DNA of 64,000 nt, taken from the NCBI RefSeq assembly GCF_030264295.1, contig NZ_CP127173.1, positions 2,859,501 through 2,923,500 of the forward strand, written 5' to 3'. The notes beneath the pieces are model-generated. The model was not told the origin of the DNA. It searched no databases and was given only the letters and a program-made list of their open reading frames with translations. Shown here one piece after another: positions 17,840 to 26,610 of this stretch; positions within the stretch are counted from its first letter, which is position 1, and each line of letters opens with the position of its first letter. The position numbers and the translations under genes were made by a program. The stretch is from Amycolatopsis nalaikhensis. GTDB taxonomy: Bacteria; Actinomycetota; Actinomycetes; Mycobacteriales; Pseudonocardiaceae.

Positions 17840-17867
17840 TTCATAAACCGAGCACGCGGTCTAATAA
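17840..17867 (+). promoter_or_regulatory. Probable leaderless promoter
   Basis: TTCATA (17840-17845), a 16-base spacer and TAATAA (17862-17867). The predicted transcript start falls near the ATG at 17876, so translation is probably leaderless. It would drive the small membrane protein, the TetR gene and the genes beyond. Confidence 0.45.
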
Positions 17868-17875
17868 TGGACCGC

Positions 17876-18355
17876 ATGGAGACGACCGTCGACGAGCCGT
17901 CGTGGCTGCGCACCGCGTCCTGGATCGGCTGTCCCCTCGCCGGGGGTGCGCTGGGCGTGGGCGTGTGGGCGATCGCCGCTTGGGTCGGCGACCTGCCCGC
18001 GTTCCCGTTCCAGGGCGTGTTCAAGGTGCTCACGAAGCTGCCCCAGCCGTGGGCGACGCTCGCCGCGGTCGCCGGCGGGCTGGTCCTCGGCCTGGTGTTC
18101 GCCGTGATCTGGGCGCACGAACGCCTGGTCGTCACGGTGTCGCCGACCCGCGTCACGCTGGTGCGCGGCGACAAGACGCGCCGCATCGAGGCCGACCTCG
18201 AAGCCGTCTACCTCGACGGCAAGGAACTCGTCCTGCGCACGACCGACGGCCGCGAGATCGCCCGCGAGAAGACGGACCTCCCGGGCCGTGAGTTGGCGCC
18301 CGCGTTCGCCGAGCACGGCTACCCCTGGCGGGACGAACCGCCCGTCGAACGATGA
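17876..18355 (+). CDS. YqeB-like small membrane protein
   Basis: A 159-residue protein with two hydrophobic helices (about 15-37 and 55-80) and a C-terminal cytoplasmic beta-rich domain (VTVSPTRVTLVRGDKTRRIE, then AVYLDGKELVLRTTDGREI). This layout matches the conserved YqeB-type membrane proteins of actinobacteria, whose function is unknown. ATG 17876 is preferred over 17867 because the latter overlaps the -10. Its end overlaps the TetR gene by ATGA. It lies between the two dynamin-like genes. Confidence 0.7.
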   Translation: METTVDEPSWLRTASWIGCPLAGGALGVGVWAIAAWVGDLPAFPFQGVFKVLTKLPQPWATLAAVAGGLVLGLVFAVIWAHERLVVTVSPTRVTLVRGDKTRRIEADLEAVYLDGKELVLRTTDGREIAREKTDLPGRELAPAFAEHGYPWRDEPPVER

Positions 18356-18966
18356 GGACCGTCGATCCCGCGAAACACGCGGCCAAGCGCCGCGCCATCG
18401 TCGACGCCGCGGCCGGGTGCTTCGCCGAGAAGGGCTTCGAGCGGACGACGACCGCGGACATCTGCCGCGCCGCGGGCATCAGCTCCGGCAGCCTGTTCCA
18501 CTACTTCCCGAACAAGCGCGCGGTGTTCACGGCGATCTTCACCGACGACGCCGTCGAGACGGCCGAACGCCTCGAAGCCGCGGCGAAAGCGGACGACCCG
18601 CTGGCCGCGCTGCTCGACGTCACCGCCGAGCTGGCGGGCCAGGTCGCGCACCCCGCCGTCGTCCGGCTCGTCCTCGAGGCCGCCGCGCAGGCCGCCCGCG
18701 ACGACGAGTTCGCCGAGCTGATCAAGCGCAACGACGGCGCGCTGCGCGACGGCCTGGCCGTGCTGGTCGAGCGGGCCGCGGACGCCGGGCAGATCGACCC
18801 CGGCGTCACCCCGCGCGCGGCGGCGGGCTGGGTCGCCGGGCTGGTCGACGCGATGATCTCGCGGGCCAGCCTCGACCCCGACCTCGATCTGCCCGCCGAA
18901 CAGGCGATCCTCCGGACGATCCTGATCCGGTTCCTTCGCCCGGTTTCGCACCCGGCGGGCGGCTGA
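18352..18966 (+). CDS. TetR-family regulator inside the dynamin cluster
   Basis: A 204-residue regulator with helix-turn-helix at about 12-58 (TTADICRAAGISSGSLFHYFPNKRAV). The C-terminal ligand domain is helical, with a HPAVVRLVLEAAAQ segment. It starts in an ATGA overlap with the YqeB-like gene, so the two are translated together. No dedicated operator lies immediately ahead because the gene is internal to an operon; a binding site would be expected near 17840 or 15450-15558. Confidence 0.9.
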   Translation: MRTVDPAKHAAKRRAIVDAAAGCFAEKGFERTTTADICRAAGISSGSLFHYFPNKRAVFTAIFTDDAVETAERLEAAAKADDPLAALLDVTAELAGQVAHPAVVRLVLEAAAQAARDDEFAELIKRNDGALRDGLAVLVERAADAGQIDPGVTPRAAAGWVAGLVDAMISRASLDPDLDLPAEQAILRTILIRFLRPVSHPAGG

Positions 18967-18984
18967 GTCCGCCAGACTGTGCGC

Positions 18985-19374
18985 ATGGCGTGGTTTCGCA
19001 AGGACGGAACCGACCGCGGCGCCGCCGCGTCGGACACCGATGTGCACCCCTTGCAGCAGCAGGTCAGCGATCTCGAGCGGGCACTGGCGGACCGCCAGGC
19101 GCTGATCCAGATGTGCTTGTACGCACTGGACAGGGCCCGCAGCGGCGGCGTGGTCGAACGCCTCGAAGAAGGCCTCGCCGCGATCGGCGTCCGGGCCCTG
19201 CGGCCCGACGGCGAGCGCTTCGACCCGGCCCGCCACGAAGCAGGCGGCGCAGTCCCGACCGACGACCCGGCGCTCGACGGCGTCGTCGCGGAAACCGAGG
19301 TCACCGGCTTCGCCGACCACGACCGCCTGCTCCGCGCCCCGGTCGTCACCGTCTACGCGAAGAAGACCCCGTGA
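18985..19374 (+). CDS. GrpE-like protein preceding the second dynamin
   Basis: A 129-residue protein. An N-terminal coiled-coil segment (LQQQVSDLERALADRQALIQ) is followed by a C-terminal beta domain that carries the GrpE-like pattern G-x-R-x-L-x-P-x-G-x-x-F-D-P-x-x-H-E-A, then DGVVAETEVTGF and LLRAPVVTVY. GrpE proteins exchange nucleotide on DnaK, but no dnaK is nearby. The stop overlaps the GTPase start by GTGA, which argues that the protein serves the dynamin rather than general chaperoning. That role is inference. Confidence 0.65.
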   Translation: MAWFRKDGTDRGAAASDTDVHPLQQQVSDLERALADRQALIQMCLYALDRARSGGVVERLEEGLAAIGVRALRPDGERFDPARHEAGGAVPTDDPALDGVVAETEVTGFADHDRLLRAPVVTVYAKKTP

Positions 19375-21209
19375 GCGCACCCACCGCGCCGAGCCTGCCC
19401 GCGCAGGTCGCGGCGGCGCGAGACCAGCTGCTGACCGTCGTCCGCGACGCCGACCCCGACGCCGCCAAGTGGGTCGAGGACATCCGGAAGGCGCGGCCGA
19501 AGAAGCCCGCCGTCGTGGTCGTCGGCGAGACGAACCGCGGGAAGAGTTCGCTGGTCAACGCGCTGCTCGCGCGGCCGGGACTGTCCCCTGTGGACGCCGA
19601 CGTCGCGACCGCGACCTACCTCGTCTTCGACCACGCCGACGCGTGGGGCGCGCAGGCCTGCTACCCCGGCCAGCTCGCGCCGGTGCCGATCGACCTCGGC
19701 CAGCTGATCAACTGGGTGTCGGCCGCGCACGAGCTGCCGCCGGGCCAGATCCCGCCGCGGTACGTCGAGGTCACCGGGCCGGTGCCGCTGCTCGAACGCC
19801 TTTCGCTGGTCGACACGCCCGGCGTCGGCGGGCTCGATTCGATGCACGGCGAGCTGGCCAAGGAGGCGGCGGCGGGCGCGACCGCGCTGCTGTTCGTCGT
19901 CGACGCTTCGGCGCCGTTCACCTCGACCGAGCTGCAGTTCCTGCGTGACGTCGGCGAGCGCGTCGAGACCGTCGTGTTCGCGCTGACCAAGGTGGACATG
20001 TTCCGCGGCTGGCGCGAGGTCATGGAGGCCGACCGCCAGTTGCTGCGCGAGCACGCGCCCCGGTTCGCCGACGCGGTGTTCCACCCGGTGTCGGCGCGGA
20101 TGTTCGAGACGGCGGCGAAGGCGCCCAACGAGCAGATGGCCGCGATGCTGCGCGAGAAGTCCGGCGTCGCCGCGGTGCAGATGGCCCTGCAGGAGCTGCT
20201 CGTCGGCCGGTCGGCGATGCTCGGCGAGGCGAACACGCTGCGTGCGCTGTCCAGCGCGCTCGGCGAACTCAAGGCGAAGCTGCAGGCCGAAAGCCGGGCC
20301 CTGTCGGCGGGCGAGGCCGAGGCCGAGCAGCTGCGCGAACGCCGTGACCAGCTGCAGGCCGAGCGCCGGACGTCGACCCGCGGCTGGCAGCTGAAGCTGC
20401 GCGGCGAGGTGCAGCGCACCCGCGTCGAGGTCGGGCACGAGAGCAGCAGGCAGATGCGGGACGCGCAGACCCACTTCCGCCAGCTGATCGACGCCGCCAA
20501 GCGCGACGAGCTGGCCGCGTTGCCGCAGCAGGTCGACATCGCGCTGCAGACGACGTCGCAGCGGATCTCGATGCTGCTCTCGCAGCGGCTGAACCAGGTC
20601 ACCAACGTCTCGCTGTCCGAGCTGTTCTCGCCCGAAGAGCTCGACGTCATCCGCGCCCAGTTCGCCCGGGCGGGCGGCCCGCCGGTGGTGCTGCGGCCGC
20701 CGGACAAGAAGCCGCCGACGGCCGAGGACAAGCTGCTCGTCTTCATGGGCATCTCCGGCGGCGTCGGCGCGGGCAAGGTCGCCGCGTTGCCGCTGGCCGG
20801 CGTCGCGATCCTCAACCCGGTCGTGCTGCCCGCGACGATCATCATCGGTCTCGGCGCCGGCTGGTGGATGGCCCGCACGCGCAAGCACGCGGCTGACAAG
20901 CAGCACATGAAGCAGTGGCTGGTCGAGGCCATCGCGGACGCCCGTTCGACGCTCGACCAGCTGGTCGCCGAGCAGCTCATCGAGGCCGAGCAGCAGCTGT
21001 CGATGGCGCTGGACGAGGCGCTCGGCCGCCGCATCGACGCCATCGAGGCCGAGCTGAAGGAAGTCGACAAGACGATCAAGATGGGCGCGCAGGAGCGGGC
21101 CAAGAAGATCGCGATCGTGTCGAAGCGGCTCAAGGAGGTCAGCGACGGCCGGGACCGCGCCGAGGCCTTCCTGACCCGGATCCGCGCGCTCCGGGACAAG
21201 ACCGCCTGA
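19371..21209 (+). CDS. Dynamin-like GTPase (second of two) with membrane helices
   Basis: A 612-residue GTPase starting at GTG 19371. G1 is VVGETNRGKSSLVNALL (about 44-60), G3 DTPGVGG and G4 LTKVDMF. The middle is a long charged coiled coil (ALSAGEAEAEQLRERRDQL). A hydrophobic hairpin at about 460-500 (ALPLAGVAILNPVVLPATII) looks membrane-inserted, and a C-terminal coiled coil follows. This is the IniA/DynA style of bacterial dynamin with a membrane paddle. It is coupled to the GrpE-like gene and probably acts together with the GTPase at 15559. Confidence 0.87.
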   Translation: MSAPTAPSLPAQVAAARDQLLTVVRDADPDAAKWVEDIRKARPKKPAVVVVGETNRGKSSLVNALLARPGLSPVDADVATATYLVFDHADAWGAQACYPGQLAPVPIDLGQLINWVSAAHELPPGQIPPRYVEVTGPVPLLERLSLVDTPGVGGLDSMHGELAKEAAAGATALLFVVDASAPFTSTELQFLRDVGERVETVVFALTKVDMFRGWREVMEADRQLLREHAPRFADAVFHPVSARMFETAAKAPNEQMAAMLREKSGVAAVQMALQELLVGRSAMLGEANTLRALSSALGELKAKLQAESRALSAGEAEAEQLRERRDQLQAERRTSTRGWQLKLRGEVQRTRVEVGHESSRQMRDAQTHFRQLIDAAKRDELAALPQQVDIALQTTSQRISMLLSQRLNQVTNVSLSELFSPEELDVIRAQFARAGGPPVVLRPPDKKPPTAEDKLLVFMGISGGVGAGKVAALPLAGVAILNPVVLPATIIIGLGAGWWMARTRKHAADKQHMKQWLVEAIADARSTLDQLVAEQLIEAEQQLSMALDEALGRRIDAIEAELKEVDKTIKMGAQERAKKIAIVSKRLKEVSDGRDRAEAFLTRIRALRDKTA

Positions 21210-21318
21210 CCAGCCGGGTGGTCCGGTTGTGCCGTGGAACCGAACCGGCATACGGTGAGTCATACCCTCCGACAGCAGGTCAGAGACGGCGTTACCCGGT
21301 GCAAAAGGGGGAAGTCCC

Positions 21319-22023
21319 ATGTGGGTCGACGAGAGTGGCGGCAGCGACACCGACGCGAGCAGCCCGGACGCGATGACCGTCCACGTCGACGGTCAGGAGT
21401 ACCAGGCCGAGGTCAACTACGACGTGAACGAGGACGGCGTCAACGACACCGCCATCATCGAACACGACGACGGCACGGCCCAGGCCTTCATCGACTCGAA
21501 CCACGACGGCGAAGCCGACCAGTACGCCGTGCTGGACGAGACCGGGCACGTCGTCGAGCAGGCCGTCTACGACGAGGCCAGCGGCCAGTGGGTCGAGGCG
21601 GACGGCTCCGGCGGCCACGACGACTCCGACACCGGCGGCCGCGACGACGGCTCCGGCGGCCACATCCACGCCGACCTGCCCGACGGCGAGGTCGACGCCG
21701 GCGTCGCGACCATCGACACCGACCACGACGGCCACAACGACACCGCGATCGTCGAGACGAAGAGCGGCGGCACCATCGCCTTCACCGACAAGGACGGCGA
21801 CGGCGAAGCGGACATCGCGGTGCAGACCGAAGCGGACGGCACGACCACGACGTTCGAGCACTCCGGGCCGGGCCAGTGGACCGAAGTCTCGAGTGGACTG
21901 ATGGACTCCGGGAGCGAGGGCGACCCGGCGGGCGACGCTGAATGGGGCGGCGCCGGCACGCAGACGCTCGAAGGCGTCGCGCGCATCGACTCCGGCACGG
22001 GGCAGTGGATTTCGCCGAACTGA
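21319..22023 (+). CDS. Acidic protein with four Asp-rich loops in two repeats
   Basis: A 234-residue, strongly acidic protein preceded by AGGGGGAAG. Four calcium-loop-like motifs occur: DVNEDG (35-40), DSNHDG (59-64), DTDHDG (133-138) and DKDGDG (157-162). They form two pairs with the same 24-residue spacing, each first loop followed by V/H-N-D-T-A-I and each second by E-A-D. A Gly/Asp/Ser linker joins the halves. The pattern resembles dockerin or FG-GAP-like calcium loops, and related acidic proteins of unknown function occur in actinobacteria (DUF6802-type). No signal peptide is seen. It follows the dynamin cluster, much as IniB accompanies IniA/IniC. Confidence 0.7.
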   Translation: MWVDESGGSDTDASSPDAMTVHVDGQEYQAEVNYDVNEDGVNDTAIIEHDDGTAQAFIDSNHDGEADQYAVLDETGHVVEQAVYDEASGQWVEADGSGGHDDSDTGGRDDGSGGHIHADLPDGEVDAGVATIDTDHDGHNDTAIVETKSGGTIAFTDKDGDGEADIAVQTEADGTTTTFEHSGPGQWTEVSSGLMDSGSEGDPAGDAEWGGAGTQTLEGVARIDSGTGQWISPN

Positions 22024-22043
22024 AGTGACCCACGTCATAGTTT

Positions 22044-22080
22044 GAAAGCTCGGGGCCGCAGCCTCGGGCTTTCTTCATGT
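22044..22080 (+). terminator. Rho-independent terminator after the Asp-loop protein
   Basis: A 12-base-pair stem with two G-T pairs (22044-22055 with 22062-22073) and the loop CCGCAG starts 21 bases after the stop codon and is followed by TTCATGTCTTC. It closes the dynamin-cluster transcript. Confidence 0.75.
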
Positions 22081-22084
22081 CTTC

Positions 22085-22372
22085 AATGAAAACGACCTGG
22101 TCACGGGTGTGACCCCGCCCACCGGAAGATTTCCGCCGAATACACCGATCCGGTGACTACTGAATCGATTCCCTTATCGTTCTTGTGAGAGAACCTACAC
22201 GCCAGCTCTCGGTTACCTGCCGGTCATGCGGCTACTCTCAGGGAATCCCAAACACCGCACACCGGTTCGCCAAGCCGGTGTGCGAAGCCATTCGGTCGCC
22301 GGCAATGAGGCCCGCTCCGGAACACGGTCGTTCCGGTGTGGGCTCTTTTGTCGTCGGAAGTCAGGAGTAGAG
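22085..22372 (+). promoter_or_regulatory. Structured leader of pckG: promoter plus competing hairpins
   Basis: A weak promoter is proposed with -10 TACTCT at 22233-22238, giving a leader of about 130 bases. Within it CGCACACCGG (22256-22265) pairs with CCGGTGTGCG (22275-22284). A second hairpin, CCGGAAC/GTTCCGG (22317-22323 with 22330-22336), is followed by GGCTCTTTT like an intrinsic terminator. CCGGTGTG recurs at 22333-22340 and could instead pair with CACACCGG at 22258-22265, opening the second hairpin. This geometry suits attenuation. CAGGAG precedes the pckG start. No known riboswitch is recognised. Confidence 0.45.
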
Positions 22373-24196
22373 ATGACCGCAGTCGCCATCCCCGGACTGG
22401 ACACCGCGCCGACGACGCACAGTGGCGTGCTGTCCTTCGTCCGGGAGGTCGCCGAGCTGACCACCCCGGACCGTGTGGTGTGGGTCGACGGGTCTGACGA
22501 AGAAGCCGCCCGGATCAACCAGGAGCTGGTCGACGCGGGCACGTTCGTGCAGCTCAAGTCGAAGCCGAACTCCTTCTGGGCCACTTCCGACCCCAACGAC
22601 GTCGCCCGCGTCGAGGACCGGACCTTCATCTGTTCCGAGCGCGAAGAGGACGCCGGTCCGACCAACAACTGGATGGACCCGGCCGAGATGAAGGCCACGA
22701 TGACCGAGCTGTTCCGCGGCTCGATGCGCGGCCGGACGATGTACGTCATCCCCTTCTGCATGGGCCCGCTCGGGGACGAGAACCCCAAGCTGGGTATCGA
22801 AATCACCGATTTCGCCTACGTTGTCGCTTCCATGCGCGTGATGACCCGCGCCGGCAAGGCGGCCCTCGACAAGTTCATCGCGCCCGATGGCACCGAGCGT
22901 GAATTCGTGCCCGCGCTGCACTCGGTCGGCGCGCCGCTCGAGCCGGGCCAGAAGGACGTTTCCTGGCCCTGCAACGAAACGAAGTACATTTCGCACTTCC
23001 CCGAAGAGCGCGCGATCTGGAGCTACGGTTCGGGTTACGGCGGAAACTCGTTGCTGGGCAAGAAGTGCTACTCGCTGCGCATCGCCTCGGTGATGGCGCG
23101 CGACGAGGGCTGGCTCGCCGAGCACATGCTGATCCTCAAGCTGATCTCGCCCGAGGACAAGGTCCACTACGTCGCGGCCGCGTTCCCGAGCGCCTGCGGC
23201 AAGACCAACCTCGCCATGCTGCAGCCGACCATCCCGGGCTGGCGCGCCGAGACCCTGGGCGACGACATCGCCTGGATGCGCTTCGGTGAGGACGGCCGCC
23301 TGTACGCGGTGAACCCCGAGTTCGGCTTCTTCGGCGTCGCGCCGGGCACCGACTGGCACACCAACCCGAACGCGATGCGCACGATCGAGAAGGGCAACAC
23401 GGTCTTCACGAACGTCGCCCTGACCGACGACGGCGACATCTGGTGGGAGGGCATGGAGAACAAGCCCGCCCACGCCACCTCGTGGAAGCACCAGGACTGG
23501 ACGCCGGACTCCGAGGAGAAGGCGGCCCACCCGAACTCGCGCTACTGCACCCCGATGTCGCAGTGCCCGATCCTCGCGCCGGAGTGGGACGACCCGAAGG
23601 GCGTGCCGATCTCGGCGATCCTGTTCGGCGGCCGCCGCAAGACCACGGTGCCGCTGGTGAACGAGGCCCGCGACTGGCAGCACGGCGTCTTCATGGGCGC
23701 GACGATGTCGTCGGAGACCACCGCCGCGGCGGCCGGCGCGGTCGGCAACGTCCGCCGCGACCCGATGGCGATGCTGCCGTTCCTCGGCTACCACGCCGGT
23801 GACTACTTCAAGCACTGGCTGAACCTCGGCAAGAACGCCGACGCGAACAAGCTGCCGAAGATCTTCTACGTCAACTGGTTCCGCCGCGGCGACGACGGCC
23901 GGTTCCTGTGGCCGGGCTTCGGCGAGAACTCGCGCATCCTGAAGTGGGTCGTCGAGCGCGTCGAGGGCCGCGGCAACGCGACCGAGACGCCGATCGGCTT
24001 CGTGCCGAAGGCGGAGGACCTCGACACCGAGGGCCTCACCGAGCCGATCGAGGACATCCAGGCCGCGCTCGACGTCAAGCCCGAGGAGTGGCGCGAGGAG
24101 CTGCCGCTGATCCAGGAGTGGTTCGAGAAGATCGGCGACAAGGTTCCGACGTCGCTGCGTGACGAGCTCGACGCGCTGGCCCAGCGCCTCAGCTAG
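22373..24196 (+). CDS. pckG: Phosphoenolpyruvate carboxykinase (GTP)
   Basis: A 607-residue cytosolic enzyme that converts oxaloacetate and GTP to PEP, CO2 and GDP; it opens gluconeogenesis. The kinase loop is [13 protein letters not shown] at about 265-277. [26 protein letters not shown] and [14 protein letters not shown] are GTP-type PEPCK signatures that the ATP type lacks. The length is typical for the GTP family. ATG 22373 with CAGGAG upstream is clearly the start; open sequence further upstream is the structured leader. The gene is monocistronic, ending at a strong terminator. Confidence 0.97.
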   Translation: MTAVAIPGLDTAPTTHSGVLSFVREVAELTTPDRVVWVDGSDEEAARINQELVDAGTFVQLKSKPNSFWATSDPNDVARVEDRTFICSEREEDAGPTNNWMDPAEMKATMTELFRGSMRGRTMYVIPFCMGPLGDENPKLGIEITDFAYVVASMRVMTRAGKAALDKFIAPDGTEREFVPALHSVGAPLEPGQKDVSWPCNETKYISHFPEERAIWSYGSGYGGNSLLGKKCYSLRIASVMARDEGWLAEHMLILKLISPEDKVHYVAAAFPSACGKTNLAMLQPTIPGWRAETLGDDIAWMRFGEDGRLYAVNPEFGFFGVAPGTDWHTNPNAMRTIEKGNTVFTNVALTDDGDIWWEGMENKPAHATSWKHQDWTPDSEEKAAHPNSRYCTPMSQCPILAPEWDDPKGVPISAILFGGRRKTTVPLVNEARDWQHGVFMGATMSSETTAAAAGAVGNVRRDPMAMLPFLGYHAGDYFKHWLNLGKNADANKLPKIFYVNWFRRGDDGRFLWPGFGENSRILKWVVERVEGRGNATETPIGFVPKAEDLDTEGLTEPIEDIQAALDVKPEEWREELPLIQEWFEKIGDKVPTSLRDELDALAQRLS

Positions 24197-24207
24197 TCCC
24201 TGAGACA

Positions 24208-24249
24208 GAAGGGGACGCCTCCCGGCCGCATCCGGGAGGCGTCTCCTTC
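24208..24249 (+). terminator. Strong terminator after pckG
   Basis: An 18-base stem with one G-T pair (24208-24225 with 24232-24249) and a six-base loop begins 11 bases after the stop codon. The right arm ends in TCCTTCTTCC, providing a pyrimidine-rich tail. Confidence 0.85.
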
Positions 24250-24275
24250 TTCCATTTCCAGGTAGTTTCGCGGCC

Positions 24276-25118
24276 ATGAGACCGTTTCGCTTCGGCGTGG
24301 CGTTGTACGTGCCCGGCTCACGGGAAGAGTGGGTGGCGAAGTGCCGCCGGGCCGAGGACCTCGGTTACGACGTCGTCGGCGTGGTCGACCACCTCGGGCG
24401 GGCCGCGCCGGTGCCCGCGCTGCTCCTCGCCGCCGAGGCCACCGAGCGGGTCCGGCTGAACACCTACGTCCTCAACGCGAGCTTCCACAACCCCGTGCTG
24501 CTGACCCGCGACCTCGTCGCCCTCGACGAGTTCACCGGCGGCCGCGTGGAGATCGGGATCGGCGCGGGGTACGTCCGCGCGGAGTTCGAAGCCGCGGGGG
24601 TCGACTGGGGCACGCCGGGGCAGCGGTTCGGGCGGGTCGCGGACCTGGTCACCGAGGTCGAGCGCGCGTTCACCGGCCGCCCGCGGCCACCGCTGCTACT
24701 CGGCGGCCGCGGCGACCGGATGCTGACCTTCGCCGCCGCGCACGCCGACACCATCGCCCTCACCGGCACGGCCCCCGGCGCGGCCGAGGGGCGGCTGGCC
24801 CTGGCCGGTCCCGCCGCGCTGGCCGAGCGCGCCGGCTTCGTCAAGCGGGTGCTCGACGGCCGGGACGCCGAGCTGAACCTGATGGTCCACTTCGTCCGGA
24901 TCACCGATGACCGGCGGGCGGCCCTCGACGCGGCCCACCAGCTCGTGCCGCACCTCGACGTCGAGGAACTCGGCTCGCTGGCCACCGTCGTCGCCGGTTC
25001 GGCGGAAGCCGCGGCCGAGCAGCTGCTGCGCACCCGCGAAACCCTCGGCGTCAGCTACTTCACCGTGCTCGAAGACGACCTGGCCAACCTTGCCCCGGTG
25101 ATCGAAAAGCTCCACTGA
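24276..25118 (+). CDS. LLM-class F420-dependent oxidoreductase (copy 1)
   Basis: A 280-residue luciferase-like TIM-barrel protein. It opens RFGVALYVPGSREEW and carries the family landmarks LGYDVVGVVDHLG, LNASFHNPVLLTRDLVALDE, GGRVEIGIGAGY and LLLGGRGDRML. It belongs to the actinobacterial subgroup with the F420-binding fold; the substrate is unknown. TAGTTT eight bases before the ATG suggests a leaderless promoter. The next gene is a close paralogue, so the pair is a tandem duplication. Confidence 0.88.
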   Translation: MRPFRFGVALYVPGSREEWVAKCRRAEDLGYDVVGVVDHLGRAAPVPALLLAAEATERVRLNTYVLNASFHNPVLLTRDLVALDEFTGGRVEIGIGAGYVRAEFEAAGVDWGTPGQRFGRVADLVTEVERAFTGRPRPPLLLGGRGDRMLTFAAAHADTIALTGTAPGAAEGRLALAGPAALAERAGFVKRVLDGRDAELNLMVHFVRITDDRRAALDAAHQLVPHLDVEELGSLATVVAGSAEAAAEQLLRTRETLGVSYFTVLEDDLANLAPVIEKLH

Positions 25119-25132
25119 GTACGGTGGTCGGC

Positions 25133-26008
25133 ATGACTGGGGATTTCCGCTTCGGTGTCAACATGGTCGTGCCGGACACCCGGGCCGCCTGGGTCGAGAA
25201 GTGCCGCAAGGCCGAGGACCTCGGGTACGACGTCCTGTCCGCGGCCGACCACCTCGGCATGGCACCGCCGTTCCCGGCGCTCGTGCTCGCCGGCGAGGTC
25301 ACCTCGCACGTCAAGCTGAACACCTTCGTGCTGAACACGCCGTTCTACAACCCGGTGCTGCTCGCCCGCGACGTCACGGGCACCGACCAGTTCACCGGCG
25401 GCCGTCTGGAGCTGGGCCTCGGCGCGGGGTACGTCAAGGCGGAGTTCGAGGCGGCCGGGATGCCGTTCCCGTCCGCTCGGGAGCGCGTCGACCACCTCGA
25501 GCGGACGATCGCCGAGCTCGAGCGGCTGTACGCCGACCCCGAGCATAAGCCCGCGCCGACGCGGCCCGAAGGCCCACCGCTGCTGCTCGCCGGCCGCGGC
25601 GACCGCATCCTGACCCTGGCCGCCCGGCACGCCGACATCATCGGCTTCACCGGCACGGCCAAGACGCCGGACGGCGCCACCCTCGTCCCGGCGAGCGCCG
25701 AGGACATCGAAGAGCGCGTGAAGTTCGTCCGCTCGAAGCTCGGCGACCGCGACGCCGAGTTCAACCTGCTCTGCCACTTCGTGCACATCACCGAAGATCG
25801 CGCGGGTGCGCTCGAGGAGCTGGCGAAGCGGACGCAGGGCGTGCTGAGCGTCGACCAGCTCGCCGAGGTCCCGACCGCGCTGGTCGGCTCGCCCGCCGAG
25901 GTCGCCGAGCAGCTCCACGCGCACCGCGAGCGGTTCGGCCTGACGTACTACACCGTCCTGGAGCACAACATGGAGCAGTTCGCCCCGGTGCTCGAACACC
26001 TCCGATGA
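25133..26008 (+). CDS. LLM-class F420-dependent oxidoreductase (copy 2)
   Basis: A 291-residue paralogue of the upstream gene with matching blocks (RFGVNMVVPDTRAAW, LGYDVLSAADHLG, GGRLELGLGAGY, LLLAGRGDRIL) and a nearly identical C-terminal pattern ending LTYYTVLEHNM. ATG 25133 is used because it aligns with the start of copy 1. It overlaps the ABC ATPase gene by ATGA, which ties the oxidoreductases to the transport genes in one operon. A reduced or oxidised small molecule may be the common substrate. Confidence 0.88.
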   Translation: MTGDFRFGVNMVVPDTRAAWVEKCRKAEDLGYDVLSAADHLGMAPPFPALVLAGEVTSHVKLNTFVLNTPFYNPVLLARDVTGTDQFTGGRLELGLGAGYVKAEFEAAGMPFPSARERVDHLERTIAELERLYADPEHKPAPTRPEGPPLLLAGRGDRILTLAARHADIIGFTGTAKTPDGATLVPASAEDIEERVKFVRSKLGDRDAEFNLLCHFVHITEDRAGALEELAKRTQGVLSVDQLAEVPTALVGSPAEVAEQLHAHRERFGLTYYTVLEHNMEQFAPVLEHLR

Positions 26009-26610
26009 TCGACGCGCGCGGCCTCGGCGTCCGGGCGGGCGAGCACTGGCTGTTCGACGACCTGGACTTCTCCGTCGACCCCGGCGAGTGCGCCGCGATC
26101 GTCGGGCCGAACGGCGTCGGCAAGTCGACCCTGATGCGCTGCTTTTACGGCATGCAGAAGCCGCAGCGGGGCCGCGTGCTCGTCGACGGCAAGCTGCCGG
26201 ACGAGCGGGACGTCGAGTTCCGCCGCAAGGTGTCGGTGCTGTTCGACGACTCCGACTTCTTCGCCGAGCTGACGCCGTTGCAGCACCTCGAACTGCTGTC
26301 CGGCTCGTTCGGCGCCGACCTCGGCGACCACCAGGAGCTGCTGCGCGACGCGGGCCTCGGCGAACGCATGCGCGTGACGGCCGGGCACTTCTCGGCGGGG
26401 CAGCGCCGTCGCCTGCTGCTGCTCGGCGTCACCGCGCGGCCGCACCGGCTCCTGCTGCTCGACGAGCCCGAGCGCGCCCTCGACACGGCGGGCAAGGAGT
26501 GGCTGGTCGAGCTGATCGCCCGGTCGACGGCGGCCGGGGCGGCGGTCGTCGTCGCCACCCACCACCCGCCGCTGCTCGAAGCCGCCGACAGCACGCTCGA
26601 GCTGTGGTGA
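26005..26610 (+). CDS. Short ABC transporter ATPase
   Basis: A 201-residue nucleotide-binding protein. Walker A is GPNGVGKSTLMR, the signature region is reduced to FSAGQRRRLLLLG, Walker B is LLLLDEPERALD, and ATHHPPLLE supplies the switch histidine. FSAGQRRR in place of the classical LSGGQ and the small size resemble CcmA-like ATPases. It lies between the LLM pair and a membrane protein, overlapping both by four bases, and forms an exporter with the next gene. Confidence 0.88.
   Translation: MIDARGLGVRAGEHWLFDDLDFSVDPGECAAIVGPNGVGKSTLMRCFYGMQKPQRGRVLVDGKLPDERDVEFRRKVSVLFDDSDFFAELTPLQHLELLSGSFGADLGDHQELLRDAGLGERMRVTAGHFSAGQRRRLLLLGVTARPHRLLLLDEPERALDTAGKEWLVELIARSTAAGAAVVVATHHPPLLEAADSTLELW

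Noticed and set aside
19353..21350. 665-residue minus-strand frame across the second dynamin gene
   Set aside because: The antisense composition (Arg, Asp, Val repeats) mirrors G/C third positions of the GTPase gene, which has clear motifs.
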